A stretch of 21,056 nucleotides of DNA, taken from assembly GCA_900552475.1 (NCBI GenBank), contig USAC01000032.1, positions 1-21,056 on the forward strand, read 5' to 3'. Of the stretch, positions 13,434 through 20,232 are shown one piece after another. Source of the DNA: an uncultured Eubacteriales bacterium (GTDB taxonomy: Bacteria > Bacillota > Clostridia > Oscillospirales > Oscillospiraceae). The notes below the pieces were generated by a model. It was not told where the DNA came from. It did not search any database and saw nothing but the letters and a program-made list of their open reading frames with translations. Each line of letters starts with the position of its first letter. The first letter of the stretch is position 1. The position numbers and the translations under genes were made by a program.

Positions 13434-14465
13434 TTATTCCCACAGGGGCTTGTCCCAGAGGTTGACCTTCGTGCCGATCCCCTTCTCGCAGGCGTTCAGG
13501 TACATCTGATAGGCGATCATGATATCCAGCGCGCCGAGACCCATCGAGGCCGCCGCGACGAACTGGTCGTCAGAGGTACGCAGCTTCTTCTCTCCGAGCA
13601 CCAGCTCGCTCAGGTCGATGATGTTCGCCTCGTCGAGCTTGCCCTCCTGCGTCAGCTTGGCCAGCGGGTTGACGTGCTTTTTCAGCTGCGTCCAGTAGTC
13701 GGCGGCCACGCCGTCGGCGCTCAGGAACACCTCCTCGCAGACCTCGCCGGAGTGCATCGTCACAAGGCCGCAGCCCGGCGTCAGCCAGGACTTGTCGATG
13801 ATCGGGGTGCGCGCGGTCGTCTCCCCGACGATCAGCTGGGACTTCAGCGCCGAGCCCTTCGAGTCGCTCGTCGGGATGATCTCCACGCCCAGCTTCTCGC
13901 TGTACTCCTGCGCGATCTCCTCGGCCTTCGCCACGTCGAGATCGCACAGATACATCGTCTTGATCTGGGGCAGCGCCTCGTGGATGGCGGAGACCATCGT
14001 GCGGCCGATCACGCCCGCGCCGACCAGTGTCGCCGTCGTCGCGTTCGAGGGAGCCGCGTACTTCGCCAGCACGCCGCCCACGGCGGAGGTACGCATCGCG
14101 GTAATGAGCGTGCCGTCCAGAATGCAGAACGGCAAAACCGTCTCGGGGTCGCTCAGGATGGAGATGTCGATGCCATAGGGGATGCCGGGGATCGTTGCGT
14201 TCTTCTTCGACTCCGCCGCCCACTTCACGCCGGCGATATGCACATCGCCGCCGATGTAGCAGGGCATGGAGTTGAAGAACGACTGCCAGTTCTCCTTGTC
14301 GGGGATGCTGGTATTCGTCTTTGGCGGGTTCTTGATCTGGCCCTTGCCGAGCATGGAATAGGTCTTCTCGGTCACTTCGATGATCTGCTTCATGTCCAGC
14401 AGACCGGCCTTGACAACATCCTCCTGCTTCAGGAAGAGAATTTCGGGATTCGTCGTGTGCAGCAT
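13434..14465 (-). CDS. Ornithine cyclodeaminase/mu-crystallin family oxidoreductase
   Basis: A 343-residue protein of the OCD/mu-crystallin/alanine dehydrogenase group. Visible are the conserved substrate-side segments HIAGVKWAAE and GIDISILSDPET, the dimerisation/active-site LDGTLITAMRTSAVGGVLAK, the Rossmann dinucleotide loop VGAGVIGRT (about 146-154), and a late DQFVAAASMGLGALDI. Members include ornithine cyclodeaminase (ornithine to proline and ammonia), ketimine reductases, and amino-acid dehydrogenases making opine-like compounds, so the reaction cannot be fixed by motif. Its position between transporter genes and an aminotransferase suggests it reduces, oxidises or deaminates the imported amino acid. 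The start has an AGGAGG site eight bases upstream. Confidence 0.87.
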   Translation of the reverse strand: MLHTTNPEILFLKQEDVVKAGLLDMKQIIEVTEKTYSMLGKGQIKNPPKTNTSIPDKENWQSFFNSMPCYIGGDVHIAGVKWAAESKKNATIPGIPYGIDISILSDPETVLPFCILDGTLITAMRTSAVGGVLAKYAAPSNATTATLVGAGVIGRTMVSAIHEALPQIKTMYLCDLDVAKAEEIAQEYSEKLGVEIIPTSDSKGSALKSQLIVGETTARTPIIDKSWLTPGCGLVTMHSGEVCEEVFLSADGVAADYWTQLKKHVNPLAKLTQEGKLDEANIIDLSELVLGEKKLRTSDDQFVAAASMGLGALDIMIAYQMYLNACEKGIGTKVNLWDKPLWE

Positions 14466-14507
14466 AGTAATATCCTCCTAAGATCAATCTTATATGTTAT
14501 TGTTTGT

Positions 14508-15254
14508 TTAAATGACGTTGATGACTTTGGACAAGAATTCCTTTGTCCGGGGGTTCTGGGGATGCTCGAAGATCTCCTCCGGCGTCCCCTGCTCGGCGAT
14601 CTGGCCGCCGTCCATAAAGAGCACTCGGTTGGCCACCTTTCGCGCGAAGCCCATCTCGTGCGTGACGACCACCATCGTGATCCCCTCCGCCGCGAGGTCG
14701 GAGATGACCTGCAGCACCTCGCCGACCATCTCCGGGTCGAGCGCCGAGGTCGGCTCGTCGAACAGCAGCACGTCCGGCTCGAGCGCCAGCGCCCGCACGA
14801 TGGCGATTCGCTGCTTCTGTCCGCCGGAGAGCTGGGACGGGAAGCTCCCCGCCTTGCTGTCCAGCCCCACGCGCTTCAGAAGCGCCATGGCCTTCGCCTC
14901 CGCCTCCGCGTGGGAGACGTGCTTGACCTTCTCCATCGAGATGGTCACATTGTCGAGAATTGACAGGTTGTTGAACAGGTTGAACTGTTGAAAGACCATC
15001 CCGACCTTCTGTCGGTGCTTGTTCACGTCAAAGCCCTTCGCCGTGATATCCGTCCCCTCGAAGAAGATCGAACCGGACGTCGGCTGCTCCAGCAGGTTCA
15101 GGCATCGGATAAACGTCGACTTACCGGAACCAGACGGCCCGATGACTGCGGCAACGTCTCCCTTATAAAACGTCTCGTTCAGCCCCTTGAGCACCTGCAG
15201 CTCGCCGAAGCTCTTACAGAGGTCCTTCACCTCAAACATCACATTACCGTTCAT
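14508..15254 (-). CDS. Polar amino-acid ABC transporter ATP-binding protein (GlnQ-like)
   Basis: A 248-residue ATPase with all nucleotide-binding motifs: Walker A GPSGSGKST (39-47), Q-loop VFQQFNLF, signature LSGGQ (142-146), Walker B VLLFDEPTSALDP (162-174) and H-loop His199 in VVVTHEMGF. The EMGFARKVANRVLFMDGG segment is typical of the polar amino-acid uptake subfamily. It overlaps the permease gene by 11 bases, the usual sign of coupled subunits. A second in-frame ATG at 15239 (MFEVKDL) lies just past the permease stop and is a plausible alternative start; neither has a strong ribosome site. Confidence 0.95.
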   Translation of the reverse strand: MNGNVMFEVKDLCKSFGELQVLKGLNETFYKGDVAAVIGPSGSGKSTFIRCLNLLEQPTSGSIFFEGTDITAKGFDVNKHRQKVGMVFQQFNLFNNLSILDNVTISMEKVKHVSHAEAEAKAMALLKRVGLDSKAGSFPSQLSGGQKQRIAIVRALALEPDVLLFDEPTSALDPEMVGEVLQVISDLAAEGITMVVVTHEMGFARKVANRVLFMDGGQIAEQGTPEEIFEHPQNPRTKEFLSKVINVI

Positions 15255-15924
15255 TGCGCTTGAGCCTCACTTCAAAGATATTGATTCCCTTTCCCAGAAT
15301 GATGTTGAGCAGCAGATAGAGAATCGCGGAGATATAGTAGCAGGGCAGCGGGTTGTACGTTGCTGTGATGACGATGCCGTTGTTGTACATCAGGTCGCTG
15401 ATGCCCAGATACTGGATGATCGATGTCTCCTTGACCATCGTGATAAATTCGTTGCCGATGGCCGGCAGGATGTTCTTGATCGCCTGCGGCAGGATGATAA
15501 AGCGCATCGCCTGCGCGGACGTCATGCCGCATGAGCGCGCCGCTTCCAGCTGCCCGACGTCCACGGCCTGAATGCCTGCGCGGAACACCTCCGCGATATA
15601 GGCCGCCGAGTTCAGCGACAGCGCGATGACGCACGGGATCGCCCGCTCCATATCCACACCCCAGATCGTCCCGGAGGGGTATTGGATGAAGCTCAGCTGA
15701 TAGTATACGATGTACAGCTGCACCAGCATGGGCGTACCGCGGATGACGGTGATGTAGAGCTTACTGAACGCCTGCAGCGGCTTGCAGTTTGAAATCCGCA
15801 TCAGCGCCACTAGGCATCCCAGAATCGCACCGCAGAAAACCGTAATCAAACTGATGAGGATCGTCGTTCGCGTCCCTCGCAGAAAGTATTGATAATATTC
15901 CGTGAATATTTGGATAATATTCAT
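15244..15924 (-). CDS. Polar amino-acid ABC transporter permease
   Basis: A 226-residue HisM/GlnP-type permease with about five membrane helices. It carries the EAA loop that contacts the ATPase (AGIQAVDVGQLEAARSCGM) and the family motif RGTPMLVQLYIVYY. I chose ATG 15924 because GGTGA precedes it and the promoter predicts transcription starting near 15953. A GTG at 15942 adds six residues but has no ribosome site and would leave only about 11 bases of leader. It is the first gene of the five-gene operon. A single permease gene implies a homodimer with two copies of the ATPase. Confidence 0.94.
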   Translation of the reverse strand: MNIIQIFTEYYQYFLRGTRTTILISLITVFCGAILGCLVALMRISNCKPLQAFSKLYITVIRGTPMLVQLYIVYYQLSFIQYPSGTIWGVDMERAIPCVIALSLNSAAYIAEVFRAGIQAVDVGQLEAARSCGMTSAQAMRFIILPQAIKNILPAIGNEFITMVKETSIIQYLGISDLMYNNGIVITATYNPLPCYYISAILYLLLNIILGKGINIFEVRLKRNER

Positions 15925-15959
15925 TTTCTCACCCCGAATCACTTGTAATTCATGTGCTT

Positions 15960-15988
15960 ATTGTATATTTATTCATGCTGCATGTCAA
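15960..15988 (-). promoter_or_regulatory. Promoter of the five-gene amino-acid operon
   Basis: On the minus strand, TTGACA (15988-15983), 17 bases, TACAAT (15965-15960). The short leader (about 29 bases to ATG 15924) leaves no room for a riboswitch or T-box, so control must act at initiation or elsewhere. Confidence 0.85.
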
Positions 15989-16115
15989 GTCCCATCTCAC
16001 CATTTCTCCGGATTCGACAGTCTCGTTTTTTCGCCCTCCAACCGCTTTGTGCAATTTGCACGCCGCGCGCCGTCATTTTGCTGAATCCGTTCAATCATCC
16101 GCCCCATATCCGCCC

Positions 16116-16144
16116 TTGCCGCCCATGCAAAAACGTGCTACAAT
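16116..16144 (+). promoter_or_regulatory. Promoter of the DUF4317 gene
   Basis: TTGCCG (16116-16121), 17 bases, TACAAT (16139-16144), with the start codon about 33 bases after the predicted transcription start. It diverges from the amino-acid operon promoter. Confidence 0.65.
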
Positions 16145-16183
16145 CACCCGTATATGCATCAATCACCGGGACAGGAGGATCCA

Positions 16184-17344
16184 ATGAACCAGAAAGAACT
16201 CAACGAAATCCGCCGCCGCTTCAAGCCCGACCGCACCGCCATCAGCAAGGTCTACGGCTGCTATGTCAGCAGCGCCCGCCAGATCATCTCCTACATCGAC
16301 GCGCCCATGGGGCTCATGTCGCAGGAGGAGCAGGAGATGTTCCTGAACCTGCTGAAAAAGTCGCTCTCCGGCGCCCTCGGCCGCAACCTCATCGACATCG
16401 TCTTTTCCACCGCACAGGTCGCCGACAGCGATGAACACCGCCTGCTCCAGACGCTGCGCCAGACCGCCCTGCAGGATCCGAACGCCCGCGAGATGCTCTA
16501 CCGCCGCATCATCGACTCCATCGACATGGGGGACAGCAGCTACCTCATCCTCCTCGCCGCTGATGCCTACGACGTTCCCCGCCGCGGCAGCGACGATCAG
16601 GTGCTCGCTGACGGCTCGGACACCGTATTCAAATACTTTGTCTGTAGCATCTGCCCCGTCAAGGATCCCACGCTTGCCCTGCGCTACAGCGACGAGCTCA
16701 GCGAGTTCCACAGCTGCTCCACCGGCCACATCGCCTCCCCGCCGGAGCTGGGCTTCCTCTTCCCCGCCTTCGACGACCGCGCCGCGAACATCTATAACGC
16801 CCTCTTTTACAGCAAGAACCCCGCGGAGCTGCATCAGGAGGTCATCGACGCGGTCTTTCACATCGAGGAAGCGCCCATGTCTGCCGAGGAGCAGAAGAAC
16901 ATCTTCGGTACGGCTCTCGGCGATGTGCTCCAGCGCGAGTGCAGCTACGATGTCGTCCAGTCCGTCCACGAGCAGCTGCGCGGCCGGATTCAGGAGCACA
17001 AGGAGAGCCACGACCCCGAACCGCTGGAGCTCTCCGTCCGCGAGGTCGGCGAGGTGCTGTCAAACAGCGGTGTCCCGTCGGAGAAGGCCGAGGCCTTCGA
17101 GGCCGAGTGCCGCAGGCAGTACGGCGAAAATGCCGCCCTGAACCCGAAAAACCTCATCGAGGCCGGGAAGTTCCAGATCACCACCCCCGAGGTGAAGATC
17201 ACCGTCTCCCCCGAGTACAGCTACATGGTCGAAGCCCGCGTCATCGACGGGCGCAAGTATATCCTCATCCCCGCGGATGAAAACGTCGAGGTCAACGGGA
17301 TTACGGTCAATATTCCCAATCCGCAGACGGCGGAGGAAATCTAA
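16184..17344 (+). CDS. DUF4317 domain-containing protein
   Basis: A 386-residue soluble protein beginning MNQKELNEIRRRFKPDRTAI and GCYVSS, the signature opening of the DUF4317 family common in gut Clostridia. No signal peptide, membrane segment or catalytic motif is evident. The middle contains CSICPVKDPTLALRY and a conserved hydrophobic core (ELGFLFPAFDDRAANIYNALFY); the C-terminus is a beta-rich tail (FQITTPEVKITVSPEYSYMV). Function is unknown. The start is fixed by AGGAGG six bases before ATG 16184; an ATG ten codons earlier lacks a site. It is a single-gene unit, and the IS3-family remnant begins 20 bases after its stop, with no terminator visible between. Confidence 0.88.
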   Translation: MNQKELNEIRRRFKPDRTAISKVYGCYVSSARQIISYIDAPMGLMSQEEQEMFLNLLKKSLSGALGRNLIDIVFSTAQVADSDEHRLLQTLRQTALQDPNAREMLYRRIIDSIDMGDSSYLILLAADAYDVPRRGSDDQVLADGSDTVFKYFVCSICPVKDPTLALRYSDELSEFHSCSTGHIASPPELGFLFPAFDDRAANIYNALFYSKNPAELHQEVIDAVFHIEEAPMSAEEQKNIFGTALGDVLQRECSYDVVQSVHEQLRGRIQEHKESHDPEPLELSVREVGEVLSNSGVPSEKAEAFEAECRRQYGENAALNPKNLIEAGKFQITTPEVKITVSPEYSYMVEARVIDGRKYILIPADENVEVNGITVNIPNPQTAEEI

Positions 17345-17363
17345 AAAACAGGCACAGCCCCAA

Positions 17364-17388
17364 TGAAGTGACCCCCAAAAGTTAGACA
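17364..17388. repeat. IS3-family terminal inverted repeat (transposase-distal end)
   Basis: The TGAAGTGACCCCCAAAAGTT motif matches the IS3-family end form TGAACTGACCCCCAAAAGTT with one difference. The partner end is not in the window. Confidence 0.75.
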
Positions 17389-17409
17389 ATATTTTGAAGT
17401 TAAAATTAT

Positions 17410-17674
17410 TCAAGCAGCCGAAAGGGCTTGCTGCCTGTGCATTGCAGGCGGCAAGCCCTTTCGCTTTGCCTTGATTCTGCGGTTGTTGTAGTAATCCAGA
17501 TATTCGATCAGTTCCTGTTTGATCGGTAACCCACTTCTGGTTCGGCTTGTCCGCATGGAAGTCCCGATTCAGTAAGTTTGGTGCGGTTTTGCCGACTTCT
17601 CCCCTGTAAGAACGATACTTCTTCATTCGGACACGGCAAACCAAACCCAGCTCCTTCATAAACCTCCGTAGGGG
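17410..17674 (-). pseudogene. IS3-family transposase OrfB fragment with core deletion
   Basis: Reading leftward: MKELGLVCRVRMKKYRSYRG, then APNLLNRDFHADKPNQKWVT D, typical of IS3-group OrfB upstream of its first catalytic Asp. The sequence then jumps directly, in another frame, to KQELIEYLDYYNNRRIKAK and KGLPPAMHRQQALSAA-stop, the OrfB C-terminus. Roughly a hundred residues carrying the DDE catalytic core are missing, and the N-terminal part before MKELG is gone too. It cannot encode an active transposase. Confidence 0.88.
17419..17463. repeat. 19-bp hairpin within the transposase C-terminal codons
   Basis: A 13-bp perfect stem (CGAAAGGGCTTGC/GCAAGCCCTTTCG, 17419-17431 with 17451-17463) is extended by six more pairs, one a wobble, with a seven-base loop. 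It probably belongs to the insertion sequence and may act as its terminator or translation block. Confidence 0.6.
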
Positions 17675-17709
17675 GCGGCGTTCTCGACGCCCCGCGATCG
17701 TCGCACAGT

Positions 17710-17750
17710 ATACTTTTTGCCGCTGCGGCAAAAAGTATGTCGCCGAAGGC
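17710..17750. repeat. Dispersed hairpin repeat, copy B
   Basis: A 12-bp perfect stem ATACTTTTTGCC/GGCAAAAAGTAT (17710-17721 with 17727-17738, loop GCTGC) followed by GTCGCCGAAGGC. It matches copy A (5967-6009) apart from the loop and a few bases of the tail. Confidence 0.75.
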
Positions 17751-17762
17751 AAACAGCCCTCC

Positions 17763-18347
17763 TTACTTCCCCGCAAACTCCGGATGCACATACTGCCCAT
17801 GCCCCGCGGTCTTTTTTCCGCGCCGGATGGCAAACTTCGGACACCGGTGCAGGCACGCAAGGCACATCACGCACTGCTCCTTCACCCAGACCGGCCTGCC
17901 GTCCCGGATCTCAATCGCCGAGACGGGACAGTTCCGCGCGCACAGGCCGCATCCGACGCACGCGTCCGTCACGGCGAAATACCCCGTGCGGCGGACGCGC
18001 TCATAGTGCGGATAGTAGACCCGGACGGCGGGCAGCGGTACCTTCGCGCGCAGGTGCTCGGAGACAAAGCGCCCGGCCTGTCCGGTCGTCGTCCCATACG
18101 TCGCGGCAAACCAGAGATACTCCGGCCGTCCGAGTATCAATCGCTCCAGAAACGCGTTCACGATGCTCGGCAGGCCCCAGAAGTAGACGGGCGAAACGAT
18201 GCCCACCATCTCCCCGTCCCGTGGCGTAAATGCAAGCTCCCCCGCCTGCATGCACGCCGTGATGGAGACGCACCGCTCTCCCGTCGCCGCAGCGGCGCGC
18301 TCGGCCACATACCGGCAGTTCCCCGTGGCGGAAAAATAAAAAATCAT
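17763..18347 (-). CDS. EFR1-type flavodoxin/ferredoxin protein, shortened
   Basis: A 194-residue protein with a flavodoxin-like N-terminus (MIFYFSATGNCRYVAERAAA, FMN phosphate loop; then VGIVSPVYFWGLPSIVNAF and FAATYGTTTGQAG) joined to a C-terminal domain with two [4Fe-4S] motifs (CVGCGLCARNCP and CVMCLACLHRCP). EFR1 proteins usually have about 250-270 residues. Here the segment between SEHLRAK and YYPHYERVRRT is short by roughly 60-65 residues with the frame kept, which removes the end of the flavodoxin fold and the linker. FMN binding may be lost while both clusters are intact. Its ATG overlaps the stop of the upstream hydrolase remnant (ATGA), and GGGGAG lies just upstream. Confidence 0.82.
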   Translation of the reverse strand: MIFYFSATGNCRYVAERAAAATGERCVSITACMQAGELAFTPRDGEMVGIVSPVYFWGLPSIVNAFLERLILGRPEYLWFAATYGTTTGQAGRFVSEHLRAKVPLPAVRVYYPHYERVRRTGYFAVTDACVGCGLCARNCPVSAIEIRDGRPVWVKEQCVMCLACLHRCPKFAIRRGKKTAGHGQYVHPEFAGK

Positions 18348-18736
18348 CGTACTCTCCCCTCTCCATCGTCCGCTTCCCGCTGCGGCGTGAAATAGTGCGC
18401 CCGCGCATAGGCGAACTGTCTGTTGAATGTCTCCGCCGCCTCGACGCTGCGCGCGTCCTGCGGCCGCATCATGTCGAAGGCGTGCATGTCACAGTGATAC
18501 ACGTCCAGCTGCGCCGGGACGCCCGCGGCGCGCAGCCGCTCAAAATAGTGAACCGTCTCGGCATAGAACGGCTCGCCGTCCCCGACGAAGGAATACGCAG
18601 GCGGCAGGCCGGAAAAGTCCTCCAGCCGCGCCGGCGCGGCCGGCGGCGAGAGCACCAGCGCCGGCATGCCGCCATGCTCCGTCGGGACGCGGATCCTCTG
18701 GACGCGGACGTCCCGGTCGGGTCTCATTGAGCGCAT
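18344..18736 (-). pseudogene. Alpha/beta hydrolase (esterase) remnant
   Basis: The C-terminal third of an acetyl-esterase-like hydrolase is recognisable: SGLPPAYSFVGDGEPFYAET (acid Asp region) and YHCDMHAFDMMRP (catalytic His). It is preceded by an N-terminal-looking piece (DVRVQRIRVPTEHGGMPALV). The two are joined at SPPAAPARLEDF, so the HGG oxyanion motif and the GDSAGG nucleophile elbow are missing. Related sequence (GDGLSAQKRWRGM) continues in frame to about 18776 and then stops at the macrodomain gene. An ATG exists at 18736, but the product would lack its catalytic serine. Its stop overlaps the EFR1 start. Confidence 0.75.
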
Positions 18737-18781
18737 GCCGCGCCACCGTTTCTGCGCTGATAGTCCGTCCCCCAGACGACC

Positions 18782-19477
18782 ATGGAGTCGAGAATGGGCT
18801 TCAGGCTGCGCAGCCTGATGAACGTCCGTGTGCCCATGGCGGCGGATGAGACGTTTCTGGCGGTGCGGGACGACTATCTGCGCCGGGAGCTCGACGCGCG
18901 CGGCGTCGTCCGTTTGAGTGACCTGCGCCCGCTTTGCGGCGACCTCTATCTCTGGCAGGGCGACATCACCCGCCTGCAATGCGGGGCCATCGTCAACGCC
19001 GCGAACGCCGGCATGACGGGCTGCTACATCCCCTGTCACGCCTGCATTGACAACTGCATCCACACCTACGCGGGTGTGCAGCTGCGGCGCGACTGCGCGG
19101 AGATCATGGCGGCGCAGGGCAGCGCCGAGCCGACCGGGCGGGCGAAGATCACGCGGGCGTATAACCTCCCCTGTGACTATGTTCTCCACACCGTCGGCCC
19201 GATCGTGAACGGGCGCGTCACGTCGGAGGACGAGCGCCTGCTCGCCGCGTGCTACCGCTCCTGCCTGGAGCTCGCCGCGCAGCATGGCGTGCAGAGCGTC
19301 GCCTTCTGCTGCATCTCCACGGGCGTGTTCCACTTTCCGAACGAGCGCGCGGCGGAGATCGCCGTGGAGACCGTGCGGCGGTACAAATCGGAGACAGAGA
19401 GCAAAGTGAAGGTGATTTTCAATGTTTTCAAGGATACGGACCGGGAAATCTATGAGCTGCTCCTCGGCGCAGACTGA
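18782..19477 (+). CDS. Zinc-dependent macrodomain protein-ADP-ribose hydrolase
   Basis: A 231-residue zinc macrodomain. WQGDITRLQCGAIVNAANAG (58-77) is the ADP-ribose-binding start. GCYIPCHACIDNCIH (80-94) carries the putative zinc ligands Cys81, His86 and Cys88. CCISTGVFHFPNERAAEIA (176-194) is the phosphate-binding loop. In this family the enzyme removes ADP-ribose added by the class M sirtuin, whose remnant follows at once and overlaps its end. The N-terminus begins at MESRMGFRLRSLMNVRVP, whereas relatives usually have some 25 more residues before RSLMN. There is no ribosome site before ATG 18782 and a TAG lies in frame 7 codons upstream. The domain is complete, but expression is doubtful. 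Confidence 0.85.
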   Translation: MESRMGFRLRSLMNVRVPMAADETFLAVRDDYLRRELDARGVVRLSDLRPLCGDLYLWQGDITRLQCGAIVNAANAGMTGCYIPCHACIDNCIHTYAGVQLRRDCAEIMAAQGSAEPTGRAKITRAYNLPCDYVLHTVGPIVNGRVTSEDERLLAACYRSCLELAAQHGVQSVAFCCISTGVFHFPNERAAEIAVETVRRYKSETESKVKVIFNVFKDTDREIYELLLGAD

Positions 19478-20190
19478 CCGCCTGCGCGCGGCGCTCGCCG
19501 GTGCCGATGCCGTGGTCATCGGCGCGGGCGCGGGGCTCTCCACTTCCGCAGGATTTGTTTATACCGGCGAGCGGTTTGAAAAATATTTTTCAGATTTCGC
19601 CGCAAAATACAATTTTCACGATATGTACTCCGGTGGGTTTTACCCGTATGCAACGCTTGAAGAACACTGGGCCTCGTTATATTTACATCAACCGTTATCT
19701 GAATGCGCTGAAGCCCGTCTATGAAAAACTGCTTTCGCTTGTGAAGGGCAAGGATTACTTTGTCCTTCACAACGAATGTGGATCACTGCTTTCAGAAAGC
19801 CGGATTTGACAAGCACCGCCTGTTCCACACGCAGGGAGACTACGGGCTGTTCCAGTGCAGCGAGCCGTGTTGCGCGGAGACGTTCGATAACGGGGAGATT
19901 ATCCAAAACATGGTCACTGCGCAGGGCTATACAATTGCGCCGGATGGCACACTTACTGTGCCCGAAGCGCCCAAAATGGCCGTGCCGGACAGCGGATCCT
20001 CTTTCTGGAGCTGGGTGTGGGGCACAACACCCCCGGCATCATCAAGTACCCCTTCTGGCGCATGACGGACGGGAACCCGCGTGCCGTATACGCCTGCCTG
20101 AATGCGGGGGACGCGTGTGCGCCGGACGCTATCAAGGACCGCTCCGTCTGCATCGACGGCGACCTCGCGGACATTCTGGCGCAGATCTAA
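19452..20190 (+). pseudogene. Class M sirtuin (SirTM, protein ADP-ribosyltransferase), disrupted
   Basis: Sirtuin sequence runs across three frames: AVVIGAGAGLSTSAGFVYTG and MYSGGFYPYATLEEHWA; then RYIYINRYLNALKPVYEKLL and KGKDYFVL; then TTNVDHCFQKAGFDK, HTQGDYGLFQCSEPCC; then FLELGVGHNTPGIIKYPFWR to IDGDLADILAQI-stop. The first shift (about 19672) fits loss of about eight bases where WSR is expected. The second (about 19768) is one extra C before ACAACGAATGTGGAT. A third join near 20000 lacks the second zinc CxxC and adjoining helices. The start overlaps the macrodomain gene by 26 bases, the usual Macro-SirTM order. No GcvH-L or lipoate-ligase partner is present in the window. Confidence 0.85.
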
Positions 20191-20222
20191 AAAAAACACG
20201 GAGGACATCCTCCGTGTTTTTT
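20191..20222. terminator. Bidirectional terminator between sirTM remnant and EFR1 gene
   Basis: CACGGAGGA/TCCTCCGTG (20197-20205 with 20208-20216) extended by A and T runs on both sides. It lies one base after the sirtuin stop and ten bases beyond the EFR1 stop. Confidence 0.85.
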
Positions 20223-20232
20223 ATTGTACATA

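Larger units (their letters stand above)
17364..17674 (-). mobile_element. IS3-family insertion sequence remnant (right end)
   Basis: Its terminal inverted repeat (17364-17388, TGAAGTGACCCCCAAAAGTT then AGACA) is typical of an IS3-family end. Inside lies a leftward transposase fragment. The left end and its inverted repeat are missing: recognisable sequence stops near 17674, shortly before dispersed repeat copy B. Confidence 0.85.

Noticed and set aside
11464..13509. 681-codon plus-strand ORF across the aminotransferase and binding protein
   Set aside because: Antisense shadow of two clear genes; the translation is Arg/His/Leu-rich with no domain.
15925..16115. Riboswitch or T-box before the amino-acid operon
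   Set aside because: The predicted leader is only about 29 bases, too short for either.
18344..19543. 399-codon minus-strand ORF taken as one protein
   Set aside because: Only the part below about 18776 resembles a hydrolase; the rest is antisense to the macrodomain gene.
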